The notes under the pieces: model-generated
What the model was told of the DNA's origin: nothing
Databases searched by the model: none
What the model saw: only the letters and a program-made list of their open reading frames with translations
Position numbers and translations under genes: made by a program
Shown: one piece after another, positions 1-14,912 of the stretch
How positions within the stretch are numbered: position 1 is the first letter of the stretch
How the letters are laid out: every line of letters begins with the position of its first letter
DNA from: Marthasterias glacialis
Taxonomy: Eukaryota; Echinodermata; Asteroidea; Forcipulatida; Asteriidae
Length of the DNA stretch: 64,000 bases
Assembly (NCBI GenBank): GCA_911728455.2
Contig: OU452223.1
Coordinates: 10,004,174 to 10,068,173 of the forward strand
Direction of reading: 5' to 3'

Positions 1-82
1 TACCAAGAATTAGGTCTATTTCTACAGTCTCCATGTTGATACCGAATCCCGATACTCTATTCGTCACTAAACCGATTGGTAA

Positions 83-3000
83 TACAGTGGTGATTAAAGG
101 TAAGTACCCATTCGAGGAACGAGTACTCGCAAATCACTCGCCCGATCGCGAACTCGCTCGAGATTTTTTTCGAGTGATTGCGGGTACGTGTTCGAGCGAG
201 GTCGAGCGAGAACGAGGAGTTCTAAGGAAGCCGAATTGCTTGTTGTGAACGAGGGCTTACGAGGATCACTCTTGCGTAACGGATGACCTGGGCGGTTACT
301 CTGAAGACAACAATCTTTGTGCCCAAATGCAGAAGCCTCGGCGTGACAAGGGATGTCCTCACTTAGACTCAGATTAACAAAAAGACGTGCTGCCAACTCT
401 TTCCGATGGAAAGAATAATCTGACTGGCCAATTTCTGCAAAAATTAAACTTGCAGAGCACTGATTGGCTACTGAGGCCAGACAAAACTTCTGCCAAAGGT
501 TATTTGTTTTCATAACGAAACAGTAGCTGGCTAATCTTACAATGTGATACTTGTGTTGATAAGATTCCTGTGTGGACTCCCTTTTCCGATCGGCATACTC
601 AAAGCAACAAGGCCGGGGGGGGGGGGGGGGGAGGTTGGTGGTGTCTTGAAATCGGACTGTCAATCATTCTCAAAAGACTGGACGAGAAAATAATAAATGG
701 GGTGGGAGAAAAATATACCGGACGGGAAAATATTATATGGGCGGGAAAATAATAAACGGGGCGGGAGAAAAAAATACGGGACGGGAAAAAAATTATATGG
801 GACGAGAAAATATTAAGCGGGGTGGGAGAAAAATATACGGGACGAGAAAATATTATATGGGCGGGAAAATAATAAACGGGGCGGGAGAAAAAAATACGGG
901 ACGAGAAAATAAGAAAATGGGGTGGGAGAAAAATATACGGGACGGGAAATATTATATGGGCGGGAAAATAAATGGGCGGGAGAAAAATATACCGTACGGC
1001 AAAATATTATATGGGCGGGGAAATAATAAACGGGCGGGAGAAAAAAATACGGCACTGGAAAATATTATATGGGACGAGAAAATATTAAACAGGGTGGGAG
1101 AAAAATATACGGGACGAGAAAATATTATATGGGACAAGAAAATATTAAACGGCGTGGGAGAAAAATACATGTATACGGGACGAGAAAATAATAAACGGGG
1201 CGGGAGAAAAATATACGGGATGGGAAAATATTATATGGGCGGGAAAATAATAAACGGGGTGGGAGAAAAAAATACGGGACGGGAAAATATGATATGGGAC
1301 AAGAAAATATTAAACGGCGTGGGAGAAAAATATACGGGACGAGAAAATAATAAACGGGGCGGGAGAAAAATATACGGGATGGGAAAATATTATATGGGCG
1401 GGAAAATAATAAACGGGATGGGAGAAAAAAAATACGGGACGGGAAAATATGATATGGGACAAGAAAATATTAAACGGCGTGGGAGAAAAATATACGGGAC
1501 GAGAAAATAATAAACGGGGCGGGAGAAAAATATACGGGATGGGAAAATATTATATGGGCGGGAAAATAATAAACGGGATGGGAGAAAAAAATACGGGACG
1601 GGAAAATATTATATGGGACAAGAAAATATTAAACGGCGTGGGAGAAAAATATACGGGACGAGAAAATAATAAACGGGGCGGGAGAAAAATATACGGGATG
1701 GGAAAATATATGGGCGGGAAAATAATAAACGGGATGGGAGAAAAAAATACGGGACGAGAAAATAATAAACGGGGCGGGAGAAAAATATACGGGACGGGAA
1801 AATATTAAACGGGGTGTGAGAAAAATATACGGAACGGGAAAATATATGGGCGGGAAAATAATAAACGGGGCGGGAGAAAAATATACGGGAGGGGAAAATA
1901 ATAAATGGGATGGGAGAAAAAAATACGGGACGGGAAAATATTATATGGGCGGGAAAATAATCGGGCGGGAGAAAAATATACCGTACGGCAAAATATTATA
2001 TGGGCGGGCAAATAATAAACGGGCGGGAGAAACAAATACGGCACTGGAAAATATTGTATGGGACGAGAAAATATTAAACGGGGTGGGAGAAAAATTTACC
2101 GGACGAGAAAACATTATATGGGCGGGAAAATAATAAACGGGGCGGCAGAAAAAAATACGGGACGGGAAAATAATAAACGGGTGGGAGAAAAAATACGGGA
2201 CGGGAAAATATTATATGGGACGAGAAAATATTAAACGGGGTGGGAGAAAAATATACCGGACGAGAAAATATTATATGGGCGGGAAAATATTAAACGGGGT
2301 GGGAGAAAAATATACGGGACGGAAAATAAACGGGGTGGGAGAAAAATATACGGGACGGGAAAATATACGGGCGGGAAAATAACAAACGGGGCGGGAGAAA
2401 AAAATACGGGACGGGAAATATTCAATAATATTTTTAGGTAAACAATATTCTCCCATATTTTTCTCCCGCCCCGTTTATGATTTTCCCGCCCATATGATTT
2501 TTTCCCGTCCCATAATATATTATTCTTCTGTTCTGTTTACTATTTTTCCGGACCCGTTTATTTTCTTCCCGTCCCATTTATTATTTAGGCCTACCTTTTA
2601 TTATTTTCTCGTCCTCTATAGTATTTTCCTGTCCCGCATATTTTTCGACCACCCCGTTTATTATTTCCCCGCCCATATAACATTTTCCCGCCCCATGAAT
2701 TGTTCGCCTTCCCCGTTTATTATTTTCCAGCCCCATATAATATTTTCCCGTCCCGTCCCGAAAAATAATGAATGGGACGGGGAAAAAATAAAAGTAAACG
2801 GAACAGAACATATGGGAAGGGAAATATTATGGGCGGGAAAATAATAAACGGGACGGGAGAAAAATATACGGCACGGGAAAATATTATATGGGACTGGAAA
2901 ATAATAATCGGGGCGGGAGAATAATATATGGGACGGGAAATTTTTATTTAGGACAGGAAAGCAATAAACGGGCGGGAGAATATTATATGGGTCGGAAAAT

Positions 3001-3641
3001 AATAAGTACACCATAAGTTGTTTTTATAATCTTATTCAATTATTGCCGAAGTTAAATATAAAAACGAGAAATTCCAGTACAAAGGTTTTATGGCAATATT
3101 TTTCGTTAATAATGTTCATTGTTTCCAAAGTCAGATATCAGTTCTTCTATACCCCAGATTTATTCCCTAATGGCTGAGAGATAAAAACAAAATAATACCA
3201 GAGGCATGGGCAGAATGATTGACAGCTCCATCACCCTGAAAATAAGTAGGCCTATTACATGAGCATGCCGACAGAGCTTTTTTTTTGGCAACTTTCCAAT
3301 GCCTGGAAAAAATACAATAAGGATACACTGCCGTCTCTATAAATACTTACATGTGCAATTGTTAAAAAATAAGCCATCCTCAAATAGCTGACTGGAAGAG
3401 CGTCTCATTTGGGCGGAAGATTTTTAGTCGGGAGTCTTGGCCTCTTATTTCACGGATCAGTGATCCCCGCAACAACACCGGCGCAGCCCTCGAACCCGAA
3501 TATTCCATAACGAGCGAGTTGCGTGTGAATTCGAGTAAGGTTTCGGGGGATTTCGTGGGACCACGAACACGCTCGTTAAAACTCGTTCTCGCTCGCCTCG
3601 CTCGACATTTTTAGGGGTACTTACCTTTGATCACCACTGTA
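83..3641. mobile_element. 3.55-kb non-autonomous element with terminal inverted repeats and TA flanks
   Basis: Positions 83-109 and 3615-3641 are inverted copies matching at 26 of 27 bases. They begin CAGTGGTGAT after a TA on each side, as expected for a TA-duplicating (Tc1/mariner-like) cut-and-paste element. Inside both ends lie matching runs of GAGCGA-rich sequence (about 180-215 and 3575-3610), so the inverted repeats continue imperfectly. No transposase-like frame exists inside; most of the interior is a minisatellite (682-3005). It is probably a non-autonomous DNA transposon that acquired or generated a satellite. The superfamily is inferred only from the TA flank and could instead be a hAT-like end. 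Confidence 0.7.
682..3005. repeat. 20-bp GGGCGGGAAAATAATAAAC-type minisatellite with 160-bp higher-order unit
   Basis: The array is built from variants of a 20-bp module alternating a GGGCGGGA/GGGACGGGA core with AAAATATTATAT, AAAATAATAAAC or GAAAAATATAC. A 160-bp higher-order unit (eight modules) is visible where GACAAGAAAATATTAAACGG recurs at about 1297, 1457 and 1617. Between about 2432 and 2762 the modules read on the opposite strand, then return to the first strand, so the array contains an internal inversion and a palindromic junction near 2760. The open frames across it are repeat artefacts. Confidence 0.9.
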
Positions 3642-6600
3642 GGCAACACAATGGGGAAAGGATCCCACTTTGCGTTGAATGAATAGAAACAGAGAGAGGA
3701 TCTATGATGCGAGAAACAAATGTGACCGCCTGTCACCTTGTCAGCTGAATGAAGCAAAATATACAATGTGAAGACTTGTGATGGCCAGGTGCTAATAGTT
3801 CCGTGTAGTAACTGCAAACTGTGGTACTACTACATCAAGGAAACTTAACTGCGGTCACATTATCACACGAGTTTGTAATGACTACAGGAAAGGGTATTAA
3901 TATAATTAAATGTATCTTCTGAAAGTTATTGATTGCAGTACTTGTATGAACTAATTTGGGGCTAATCTCCAAATGAAGTTATAACAGGAATTTAGAAATT
4001 GGCATCTCTGTGCACACAAGAACAGTTACAATGCATGTTTACCAAATTATGTTTTCAACTGAGTTACATGTAGTCAAAGCACAACACCCTGAAACTTTCT
4101 ATGGTCCACGGATGTGATATTATCATCATGTGACTCCCAACAGAAGTCACAAGATCCTGTCTGATGGGTTGGGCTGCTAGCAACGGGTGTAAAGACAAGG
4201 GGTGGGGGTGGCAAGAGAGCCTGGACAACTCTACATGTATGGTCCTGTTTTGATGACCAGGACTTGGCAGTTTGACAAACTTAAGTCAATACTTCTACCA
4301 ATTCATTTTGTAAACATGTGGTCTGACCAATTAAAGTTTCACAGAAACTTTCAGATAACGAAAAAGTTTGTTTCTTGTTGTTTTGAGCGTGTGTGTGTGT
4401 GCCCGTGTGTGTGTGTGTGTGTGTGTGTGGGGGGGGGGGGGGGTTGTTCACTGATTTTTTTTTGTGACACCTGTCTTGAGTTTTGAAATTCTTAGGCATG
4501 TTAGGGATACCAAGATGAGTTTTACCTGTCATGAAAGTTTAACTGTGTATTTCTTTAATAGTACTTTGGGATTGCCCCAAAATTTGCAGTTTTTAAGATG
4601 TATGTAGCCTACCCAATAGATTTGACACTTTGTGAAAATGGTGACGGTGAGATGGACGCATGGTTTTTTCCCCCTCAGGAAAATAGAACGCTCCTTGGGA
4701 TCACCTTGGGAGTCGAAATCTTTGCCAAAGCACTCAAAGCAGTCTGTATTTGTATACTATACAGTGCAAAAACACTTTACTTTGACCATGACAATATGGT
4801 GGTTTTAAACAGAAACTTTTCACTTTAGAGGCAAGTTACTTACATGTAGCTACATGTAAAACAAAAACAAACAAAAAAAACCAAATTCTTCTTTAAATTT
4901 GGAGAACTCACATTGTCTATGTTGCATTACACATGGACAAGTAACATACATGTAGACGTACATGTACATGTAAACATATGAAAGGTGGGTGTGTAGTTTG
5001 ACATAATTTGCTTGCTCGTACTTAGCCTTCATTTTACCAGGATATTACTACTTTAAATACTTAAGAAAACCTAAGGGAAAGTTCATACATAATGTGGGCC
5101 TGTATGTACATGTACATGCTTTACAGTAACTATACGTACATTTTGTAAAGCACACATGTATAGAAACTTGAAGGGCATTTAAATAGTTTCTTTTGTGTGA
5201 AGTGCAATGAATCAATAGACATTCTTGTACAGTCCCATTAACTATTGCTCTTTACTCATGTAATAAATTAATGTAGGGGCCTGCAGTTACTTGCATTCAA
5301 ATCATTGTGTCCTGTGTGTTGAACCAAGGAGAGTTCAACAATGGCCTCCTCCAGTAGGCTTTGGTCTGATTGGCTTCAAACCACACACTATTTCCAGGAA
5401 TGCCACAGATCAAAAGATGACCTCACCGTTTTTTATCCCTGATTAAATTGCAAAAGATATCTTCCCAATTACATCACCTTTAAAAAAACTGCTGATCACA
5501 TACATGTACATCGTACATGACATACATTACAGTGTCTTTACCTTCTTCAAAAGATCATAGAACCTTGAAAATATTACTTATTAAAAATAGTTGGAAATAA
5601 ATTAAAATATCTCTTGCAAACAGTACTCCATCTATTCTACTAATGGGTCATTCAGAATAATGTTAAGGAAATGAATGCATTTAAAAAATGTTTTGACCCT
5701 ACATGTACCACCCACCCCAATTTTTATTTAAACAAATATTGATTGACTATATTTAACCAGTTGAAACCGGATGACGTGAATACACGAGGTTGTCTTGCAA
5801 CGCATTTATGTAGTTTCGGACTAACGAAGCGAAGGTTGCCAGGCCATTCAACTTCGGAGCGTGCACAGACCAAACACACGCCGTCTAATGTTAAGTTTCA
5901 CCCACACAAGGATGAAAAAAGGTTGTAATTTTACTCGCATTTTGTGGCCATTCAAAGGCGATTTTTGTGTAATTCCCGATTATAGACCTTTGTCCTTTTG
6001 GTCCAAGAAGGGGATTACGTGGCATTGAGAGGCTTCCACCACTGTTCATTCGTTGTATTTCAGCTGAATAGAGGTAAGTCACAGTGAGTCCGCAATCGCG
6101 CCATGGTTCCGTGTTTAGTGTCACTCCTATGCCGTAGTAATGGCCGATATTCACACTGCTTGAATTTCATGTTTTCTCGGTGGAGCAACAAATCGGACGA
6201 TCCAACAAAGAGAATCTTTCTTCTCTTGGCACTGTCAAGTCAGGGTTTCTTTGTGCCAGCGGTACCCTCTAAGAAAAAACATTCCGGGAATTCCGGCAAA
6301 AGAATCCTGCCAGGAAGACCGGACCGAAAAACAGAAAAAAAATCCCGGCGGCAACTGGTTAATAGGCCTAATGTATCCTACATATTGAAGGACTAAGTGA
6401 TGCCTCAAATGAAGCAGATAAGTTCACCGCCCTCCTAGCTCAGGACATTTTCCATGGCTTTCCCAGGCTTCCAACTACAGTTTTTAAGGACTGCATAATC
6501 AGATTATCGACAAAAAAAGAGGAAATTATCAAGTATATAGGGCATCAGGCCAAAATGTGAAAAAAGCCAAAAATTTTAATAAATTAAAATAAGAAAAAAA

Positions 6601-7852
6601 ATTACCCCTTAAAGAAGTATTTTAAAGAGTTTTTAAACTCATCTTTTACAGATCACTTCAAGGGCTCTTTTTGAGACATTTGTGTTGGCAAATTACCTTT
6701 TCCAGCGAAGTTTCACTCACAAAAAGTTTTTCATTCACAAATTACTGTACAAACACACAGTGCGACAATTCCATCGAAAGAGGGCGCTCATAACAGCGCC
6801 CCCTGTAGTTCAATCGTTTATGTTAGACTGGTCCCCTGTCTTTGTTCGTCTTACAAAGTGTACCAACCAAGTGGTTTCATTGGATACAAACAAGTAAAAC
6901 ACTTAACATTTACATGTATAACACATCCATAATGAACAACAACGTGTCGCACCGGCTGTACAATGACTCCTTGATACAAATTATAACGATACATCGTCGT
7001 CGGCCGTAAACAAACATGTAATACTGAACTTCTATTAAAAGTTCCTAATGGGGGGGAAAAGGGTATGGCAATTACCAGTGTTTTTTCGAGGGGCATAACG
7101 GGCAGTTACAAGGGCTGCCGTGTATATTCCGGGCCTGTGAACAAGTAACTTCATTGGCTATTGACTACTCATAGTTTCGCAAAAGGCCAATAGGAAGCAA
7201 GTTTAAAATGTGTTGACTTTGAGCCCCTGGCAGCCGCTTTCCGGCGCGTGGGATAAATTACCGAGCCGCTGTTAGCGGCGTGCCAAAGTGAAAAAGTTAA
7301 ACATGTGTGCAGTACACCTGTACACATGTTATGTATTAGAGCTGACATCAACCAGCTGTTGACCCAGCATTCTGAAAGTGACAGTTACTCAATGGATTGT
7401 AACCTGCTCTTGACCATTTCTCACTTTCACCTGGTTACTTAACTGGTCAATGAAAATGCAAGCTGAAACTGACCATGAAGTCATATGATTTCACAGAACA
7501 GTCATAAAATGTGAACGTGCATCAGCCTTGTCATTGTACAGGTACAGCTGCACTTAGTCTTTTGTACTGGATAAATGCATACAGGCTTTTGTACTTTTTT
7601 TGTTTTCACTGGTTGATGTCCGTCCTTTTTTTTTAGGCCTTGCATAGTGTCTCATCTGTAGTTTTGCTAGTGAGCCATCCAACTGTCCACTGGATGATGT
7701 CGAATGGCCAGATAGTGGGAAGGTTTTGAATTGGTGTACAAAATGTAGGCCTACAGTACCAACATATCAACAAACAATAACAAAAACCTGACACATCAAT
7801 ACTTGACTAGGGTGCAATTTGATCATGCACCTGCAGTAAAACGTACATGTAC
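3642..7852. other. Gene-poor sequence, no supported gene
   Basis: Only short open frames without recognisable domains occur here. The stretch holds a (GT)n tract followed by a G run (about 4387-4443) and scattered TACATGTA motifs. No splice-consistent exon set or RNA gene could be supported. Confidence 0.5.
4387..4443. repeat. (GT)n microsatellite followed by poly-G
   Basis: A GT dinucleotide run, briefly interrupted by CCC, passes directly into about 15 G residues. It is a simple repeat. Confidence 0.9.
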
Positions 7853-7855
7853 TAA

Positions 7856-8146
7856 AGGCGTTTTCACGCGATCAACCTCCGATCTGTGCCAAAGGTTACA
7901 CGATTCTAGTTCATGTTATTCATGAAAACGGTTCAAATCTGCTTTGCTTGATGCGAAATAAGTTTTTCTGTTACAAAACCCTAAAACTACCTCCCGAGCA
8001 GGGTTAGTTTTGACACGGATCAAGTGCTCTCCACACAGGCCAACGCCAGATTGAAATGTTGTGGTGTGAAAAGGTCCTTCAAACTTACACATACACAGGT
8101 CAGACCTGTGTCCAACACTGAAGTATTCCAAAGTGTGAAAAGGCCT
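7856..8146. mobile_element. 291-bp MITE with AGGCSTTTTCACR ends and TAA flanks
   Basis: The left end AGGCGTTTTCACGCG and the right end GTGTGAAAAGGCCT are inverted copies with two or three mismatches. A TAA triplet flanks both sides (7853-7855 and 8147-8149), consistent with the 3-bp duplication of PIF/Harbinger-type elements. The interior has no coding capacity. Superfamily assignment is inference. Confidence 0.65.
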
Positions 8147-10439
8147 TAAAAATAAAGTGGTCTTGTTCCCCACTTGTTGGATACATTTAACATGTGCTTA
8201 CATTACAAGTATGTGTACCGTACCAGTGTTACACTTGCTTTTGTCTGGCTGCATAAGCTACCTGTGTGTACACAACCTAATGGTTTGAGTGTACCAAAAG
8301 AAAGCTGTATGTGAATGGTCGAAGGGTTGAGAGAAGTCTAAGAATGACATAAGGCATGCAAGGGAAAATCCTGATGGGTGCAATCAACATGTAGCCTACT
8401 GCAAGTGTGACACAATTTTGGAGTAAAAATAACACAGGCTTTGTCAAGTTGGGAACTTAAAGTGGCAAGCCAGAGTTGGTCAGGAATTCAGTAAGCACAT
8501 GATTTTTTGGGCTATCAGGAATGTGGATCTCTCCACACTATTGCATACATTTGGGGGACATTTTGGGGTTGCATACATGTACAGGTGTAGTTTAATGATG
8601 ACATTGACAAAATAAGTATTTTGCTGATTATTTTTGCTGTGTTCAATCAAAAGCCTTTGAGGATTGTACAAGTACATGTACTTGACAAAAATTGTATGAA
8701 TGTTAAAACCAATAAATGTTTGTATCAACCACATGTTATTTCTGGGTCATTCTGTGCCAAATCACCTAAAATTCTGAAATGTTTGGCAGTGACCATCTCA
8801 GATTTTGCTAATTTGATTTTTAAACAATCCTCTATGGGTGCAATGAATGAACACAAAATTTGAGATTCCTACTCCTTGCCGTTTCTGAGATAAAAAATTA
8901 AGCCCTGCCCCTTCTAATTGATTTTTGTGGGGTTTTGTTGTCATTTTTAGAGGTCTACTGTACATATCTCCAAAATGAGATAAGATACCTTGCTACCAAT
9001 TGGTACACAGGTTGACTAGCATCCAAACAACTAGAATCTGCTGTCAAAAGTAGGACAGAAAATTTGTCTATCAAGGTATTATAGGTCTTTACAAACCTAC
9101 ATTTTAGCCTACGGAACAACTTTTTGTCATTTTTTAGACCCCTTGGTGCCCACGTGAATTGTCCGATTGCTTTCATATTTCATTTGGTTCTAACCTACCT
9201 GTACATGTAGGTCCATACCTGCAATCACACCTTCGATGGGTGTTTGGCAGGGGTCTGTAAATTGGTCCACTTTGAAAAATGCAAAAAAACCAAAACGCCT
9301 TATTCAAGTGGTTATTTTATAATGAGGGACAAATTTCAAATTCTTTCCCAATAACACTTAGTACCCAGTCTATTTGTGTAAACAAAAGCTGTTTTCTCTA
9401 CTCCTTCATGTGCAGAATTTAATCTTAATGAACATAGTATTTTGCCTATTGTACAGTACATGTAGGCCTATGTCTTGTGTATAAAAAGTAATACATTACA
9501 TGTATACTGTTCAACCATAGAGAAATGAGGTGTATAACCATGTACTGTGCATGTACATGATTGTATTTAAATTTAAAAGCACTATTTCTTTAGTGTGAAC
9601 TTTTAAATGTACAATTTACAATCATGTACCTTACATGTACATCAGAGTGCATCAAAAATCCTTGAACCTGAACGTAGATTCTCAATTAATTACAGAACAC
9701 ATGGGGCCTACATTTTAATGTAATGATGTAATTACTACATTTACAATGTAAGTCACATAATGTTCACATTTTCGGCGCCAGTGCATCAAGACCCATTGGA
9801 ATTTTGAAGGCATCTTCTAATGAAATTCCACAAGTACAAGTAGATGAGATTAGGCCAGGCTCTATCCAGTCCCCCACAGATTATAAGGAACACAACAAAT
9901 CTCTTTATTAATGGATTATATTATACTAGGCTACATATGTGTACTTTTGATACACATGTGGGCCTATTCATACACAACACACTGTTTAGTGTACAGTGTG
10001 TCCATGAAGAACAATAGAATTAAGATTTTACAAAACTGGGCAGCAAGACTCGTTCGTTCGCGTGGCAGCAAGATTAACATTGGGCTACAGAAAACGGTTA
10101 GCGATACATGTACATGTTAATAATTTATAGTGTCTTAAAGTGGATGCAAGTTTGTCAGCGGGCTGAGTATTTTAAAAATATATCCTAATACACAAGTGTT
10201 TGGTCCAGAGTTTCTGTCAATTGGTACATACAATCTCAGATGAATACTCACTTTTATAATACTAGATCCAATACCAGTAATAATATTTCTCACTCGGCTA
10301 TAGACTAATCCGAGCAGCCAGCACAAGTCGACACACACGCACTGTGAATCTTCCATGCTCATAGTGTATTGAGGGCCTCAATGGAAAGTAGTACTGGGCA
10401 CTGATTAGAGTTTACCCCCATTAAAGATGATGTAAAATT

Positions 10440-10672
10440 AAATAAATAAATAAAAACACCTTTACCCTCTCAGTTTTGACATTTTACGTACACTGTACGA
10501 GCATAGAACACCAGTACAGGCTTAACAATTACATTCTTAAATAAATAATTAAATAAATAAACAATAAAAATACCTTTTCCCTTTCAGTTTCGACATTTTA
10601 CAATGTATAGGCCTACAGTGTACGTATGTAAACTGTACAGGCATAGAACACCAGTACATGCTTAACAAACAT
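10440..10672. repeat. Direct tandem duplication of about 110-120 bp
   Basis: Two consecutive copies run from an AATAAATAAAT tract through CCTTTxCCCTxTCAGTTT, GACATTTTAC, a TACACTGTAC-like stretch, GCATAGAACACCAGTACA and GCTTAACAA. The second copy contains an extra AATGTATAGGCCTACAG block. It is a simple two-copy local duplication. Confidence 0.75.
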
Positions 10673-13600
10673 TTTTATTTATTATATTTTTATTTAGGTA
10701 CATACATGTGTGTCAGTTACATACATTCTTTTTGCAAGCTTTGCATGGTCTTAAAATATTTCACAATTCCAACCATCACAACTGTAACATCTGAGCCCTT
10801 CAGTAATTACCTCATCAAATTTCCCCACAAATTTAAAACTCTAACAAGTGCAACTGAAATGAACACAACAAGTTGCACAAAAGTTACCTAGCGCTGTTCA
10901 CACAAAGCTAGACTTTGGTCCAGCTATTGTTCAAAACCGAAAGTTGACTTCCCGTTCCCACATAGATCACATTCTTTAGCCCTACTGCTATAACATCTAT
11001 GGGAACTGCAATCTTGGACCCTCAATTGACATACTTGTGTTACATTACATGGTTCCTCGGTGCACAGCATTTAGTGCACTGTCAATACAGGCCCTTGCTC
11101 CACGGTTTAGTCTTTCAACATTGGAATGCCATGCCTCCCCTGAGATTATTTTGCAGAACTTTCTCTCTCTTAATGTTTTTTGACAAAAGATTTGGAAGCT
11201 TTTGGGAAGCTTTTGGGGGGGTTACATCAGGTACATTAAATGTATGTTCGATCCATGTTCACTGTACATTAATGAATTGACTTGAACTATAGGCGTATTA
11301 TAATGTAAGTCTTCATAAAGCTGTTTATTTGATCTCTCTTTCAAATTGTGGTCTCTGTAATTTTGAAACTTATATCTTGACAAAGTAAACTTGCGCTTTC
11401 ATGAATTACTGATGAAATCACAAACTTTGGAGTTTGAACAATTGGAATTTGAACAATAACAGAAAAGTTTTCTGAACTGAGTGTTTACAATACTTTGAAA
11501 TATTCTGTCTAAATAAACAATTGCATGTAAACACAATCTTTCATAAAGTTTACTTAATACTTAAGGACATGTGAACTGATTGTATTATGCACAGTACATG
11601 TCTGGTGACAGTTTTAAATAAGACTTCTGAAAGCATTGTTTAATGTTTTGAAGATGAACTGCCATAAATGGTGCAAAATGAGACCAGCCGTAGGTTTGGA
11701 ATATTATGTGTACATACATGTACATGTACTAGGCAGCTACTTCAAAAGATGGACCATTTAATAGCCTGACATTGCGACCCTGATATTTTCATCAGTGAAA
11801 GCTAAATAGTTTATTTACTAAACTACAAGGCACCCAGCAGTTCATCAAACACAATATTGACCACCGAATCACCGATGCCTTTAAACTACAATGTACATCA
11901 AATAAGAAGATTTAGAGCTCGAATGTCAGCATTTTTGACGGACTAATCAACTAAATTTGCTAAATTTAGATCCTATAATGATGATTAAACTTTCATCTCT
12001 GCAGGGGTATTTCAGGACAAATATATTTACAGCAAGAGGAAGTTCAGAACGTCATGTTTTTTCCATCCAAAATGTCAACAATAAGATGTGAATAACGGAA
12101 ATTTCGAACGTTCCATTGAATAAATAAAGATTCCTTTATAGCAATGACAACTGCGGGAGCTGGTCAACAATACGAGCATTCCATGTTTCAAATTTCCAGT
12201 GATGTCTTTTTTATTGTACATTTGAGAATTTTAGGATCTGCCTGTGAGTTGACCTTTGACACGAGACTTAACCCCTCTATCATCCACTAGCAGTTATACC
12301 ACCTCAATGTGACGTCCAATCTGCCATGTTTTTTCTGCAAAACGTATTTGAGGAGATAAACAGAAGAAATACTTCCCTGCGAACACTAGTTTTCCAAAAC
12401 TAAAGCAACTAATCTTCAGTGCACTTGACGATGACTGCACGAAGGTCACAAAGTACAGCATGTCATTTGCAATAAATTACGTCACGTCGATTCTGTAAAT
12501 TTTTCACTAAAAATCCCTCAAAGATTACGTTCGGAACAGGATGTTTTTATGGATACATGTACATGAAGATGTTAAGTATGAGAGGCTGCAAATATATCAG
12601 GGAAATTACAGTTGTGTCAGTAATAAATTAATGACAGGTAATACATATTTGCTTTGATATTCCATCAATGCTATGCACTCTTCTGTCAGGCTTATATTTT
12701 CTGCGTGTGGTGTTTTGTTTGGATTCTTTCATTTTTGTTGATAGTTCATTTACCAGTTTGGCCTCACTAAAGAAAACAATGGATGCTCCATGTCCTTTGC
12801 TTTTCCTATCTTTGAACTACTTAAAAATGACCACATACATGTATTTCACTGATGTATGCATCTAGCTTCCAACAATTTCGTCTGTGAAGTATATTTACCC
12901 ATAAGACAAATGAAAACATTTCATTTTAAAAACATTTCATTTTAAAACTGCCTAGTTTTTTTTTTCATTTCAATTCTGGTCCTTTTAAACAAACTCTGGT
13001 CCAGTAAAATGTTTGACCTACAAGCCCTGCTTTCTTATGAATTTTTGCCCCAAATTCAAGCCCTGAACTACATATAAAATTGATTTTTCTGTGCCTTTCT
13101 GATTATTTTCACAGTACTGAATCCTTCACACTTGCAGACTTGGGCAAAACAAGGAAGTTCTTGAAGGATTTGTGGTACACACATGTACTTCAGGGGGCAC
13201 AAAATGACATTGTGTATCACACATGAATTCACTAACAGACAAGGTTGGCTGTACATGAATACAAACTGTATCCACACACACACTGTACAGTGTGTATAAT
13301 AAACGAGGTTGGGTATCGGCCAAATTGACAGTGTCCGTGCCCACATACATGTACACGCATTGTCCAAAGGCTAACTGTTCAATCATTAACAAAACCATCT
13401 CATTGTGTGGGTGGGGAGCAAGATGGATTTTCATCAAATGCCCACGCAGCTTTAAAGACAATTAAAGAGGACTTAAAACATAAATTTACATTTATTGGAA
13501 GGTGGAAAAGACTGATCCATTATGCCCCGCCCACCATAGCAACTGTCTATCAACAACACCCACGTGGTTATCGGGAATGGTATAATACACCTTGCTCTCC

Positions 13601-14912
13601 CCTGCTTCGCCTTGATGCAACAATCCAATTCGTAGTTAACCTGTTTACACTTGGCATTTAAACTTACTGTCAGACCTTCGGGCATGCGCTTCCAGAGCGT
13701 GTGATTGGTCAAGGCATTAAGGGGGCGGAGCTTAATGATCAATCTCGAAACATGACATCCAATTTCTCATAGTCACAAGCCTGGAAGACAAAATCATAAA
13801 TGGGCATAGACGCCAGAAACCAGACCGAACCTTTCTTGAGAAATGGCCAACGGCCAGATACTGTAATGTGTAGGGCCTACACATTGTATTATAATACAAA
13901 TTTTGCATTGAAAAATCCTGTGCACGTTTAATGAAATAGAAAATTATGTAGAAAATTATGATTGTTTGAAATTACAAAAATATAAAACAGAACCGACATG
14001 GGCAATGTATACAGTGTACATTACATGTAAATGAAAAATGAAATGAAAAACTGTGTGCAATGTGATGCATAATAAAAAATGGATGTATGTATGTAAGGTT
14101 CCACCCTTTTCATAGCCATTTTACAATGTGCCATATTTATAAAGTGAAGAGTGTTTCTCAAACAGTGGTCTGTCGGCCAAGTAGACTCGAGTCAAAATTC
14201 TCTGAAGTGTGTGTACTTGTACACACACTCTGATTGTACTAACAAATAAATTGTTTCATAAAATTTACCAAAGTGCAGACCAATTTTCCATTTTACTTCT
14301 GTTAAGTGTGTTAATACTAGAACACACATACCCTTGTGCACTGTACGTTGTAAAGCAGTTTGTAGATCACTTTTTGTTTTCAACAGTGTACTTACATGTA
14401 CCATTCGGACCATCAAGTTTGATCTTTCATAAATCATGAATTTGTCGATGTTCCATAACTTGGCAAATTTATTTACCTTTGGGTAAAATCACTAAATGAT
14501 GCACACTAAATTGTGAATGTCTTTGCCAATTCACCCACCCCTCAACACAACTCATTTTTTCCATTTTATTAGTCACTCTGTTTCTCAGAATGAAATCAAA
14601 AGATGCCATTCATGTATAGTATGATAACAAAATAATTTGTACTAAAACAGTATAATTCATGTTTACACACATATGTAAATTCAGTTGTACAAAATTTGAC
14701 TATGATTTAAATAACGGTCTTAGTGTTTTGCAATTTTTCTGGGTTTAATTTTTTTTTAAAAGCCCCGACAATTATAAATGGGTAATTAAAATAAAATCTT
14801 TACATGTTACATACTACATGATGTGAATGCACACTGTCTACATGACATGTACATACAGTTCTAAATGTATAGTGTATGTTACATAATATATAGTTGAAAT
14901 GTACACACATGG

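Noticed and set aside
737..1510. 257-residue open frame rich in Gly, Lys and Asn
   Set aside because: It is a translation of the 20-bp minisatellite; the frame stays open because the unit lacks stops, and the opposite strand is also open.
6103..6396. 97-residue frame with a basic C-terminal half
   Set aside because: No domain, no splice partners, low-complexity Lys/Arg end, and no sign of conservation in the window.
11403..11425. CTGATGA word considered as a hammerhead ribozyme core
   Set aside because: No following stem and GAAA, and no cleavage-site context; a chance match.
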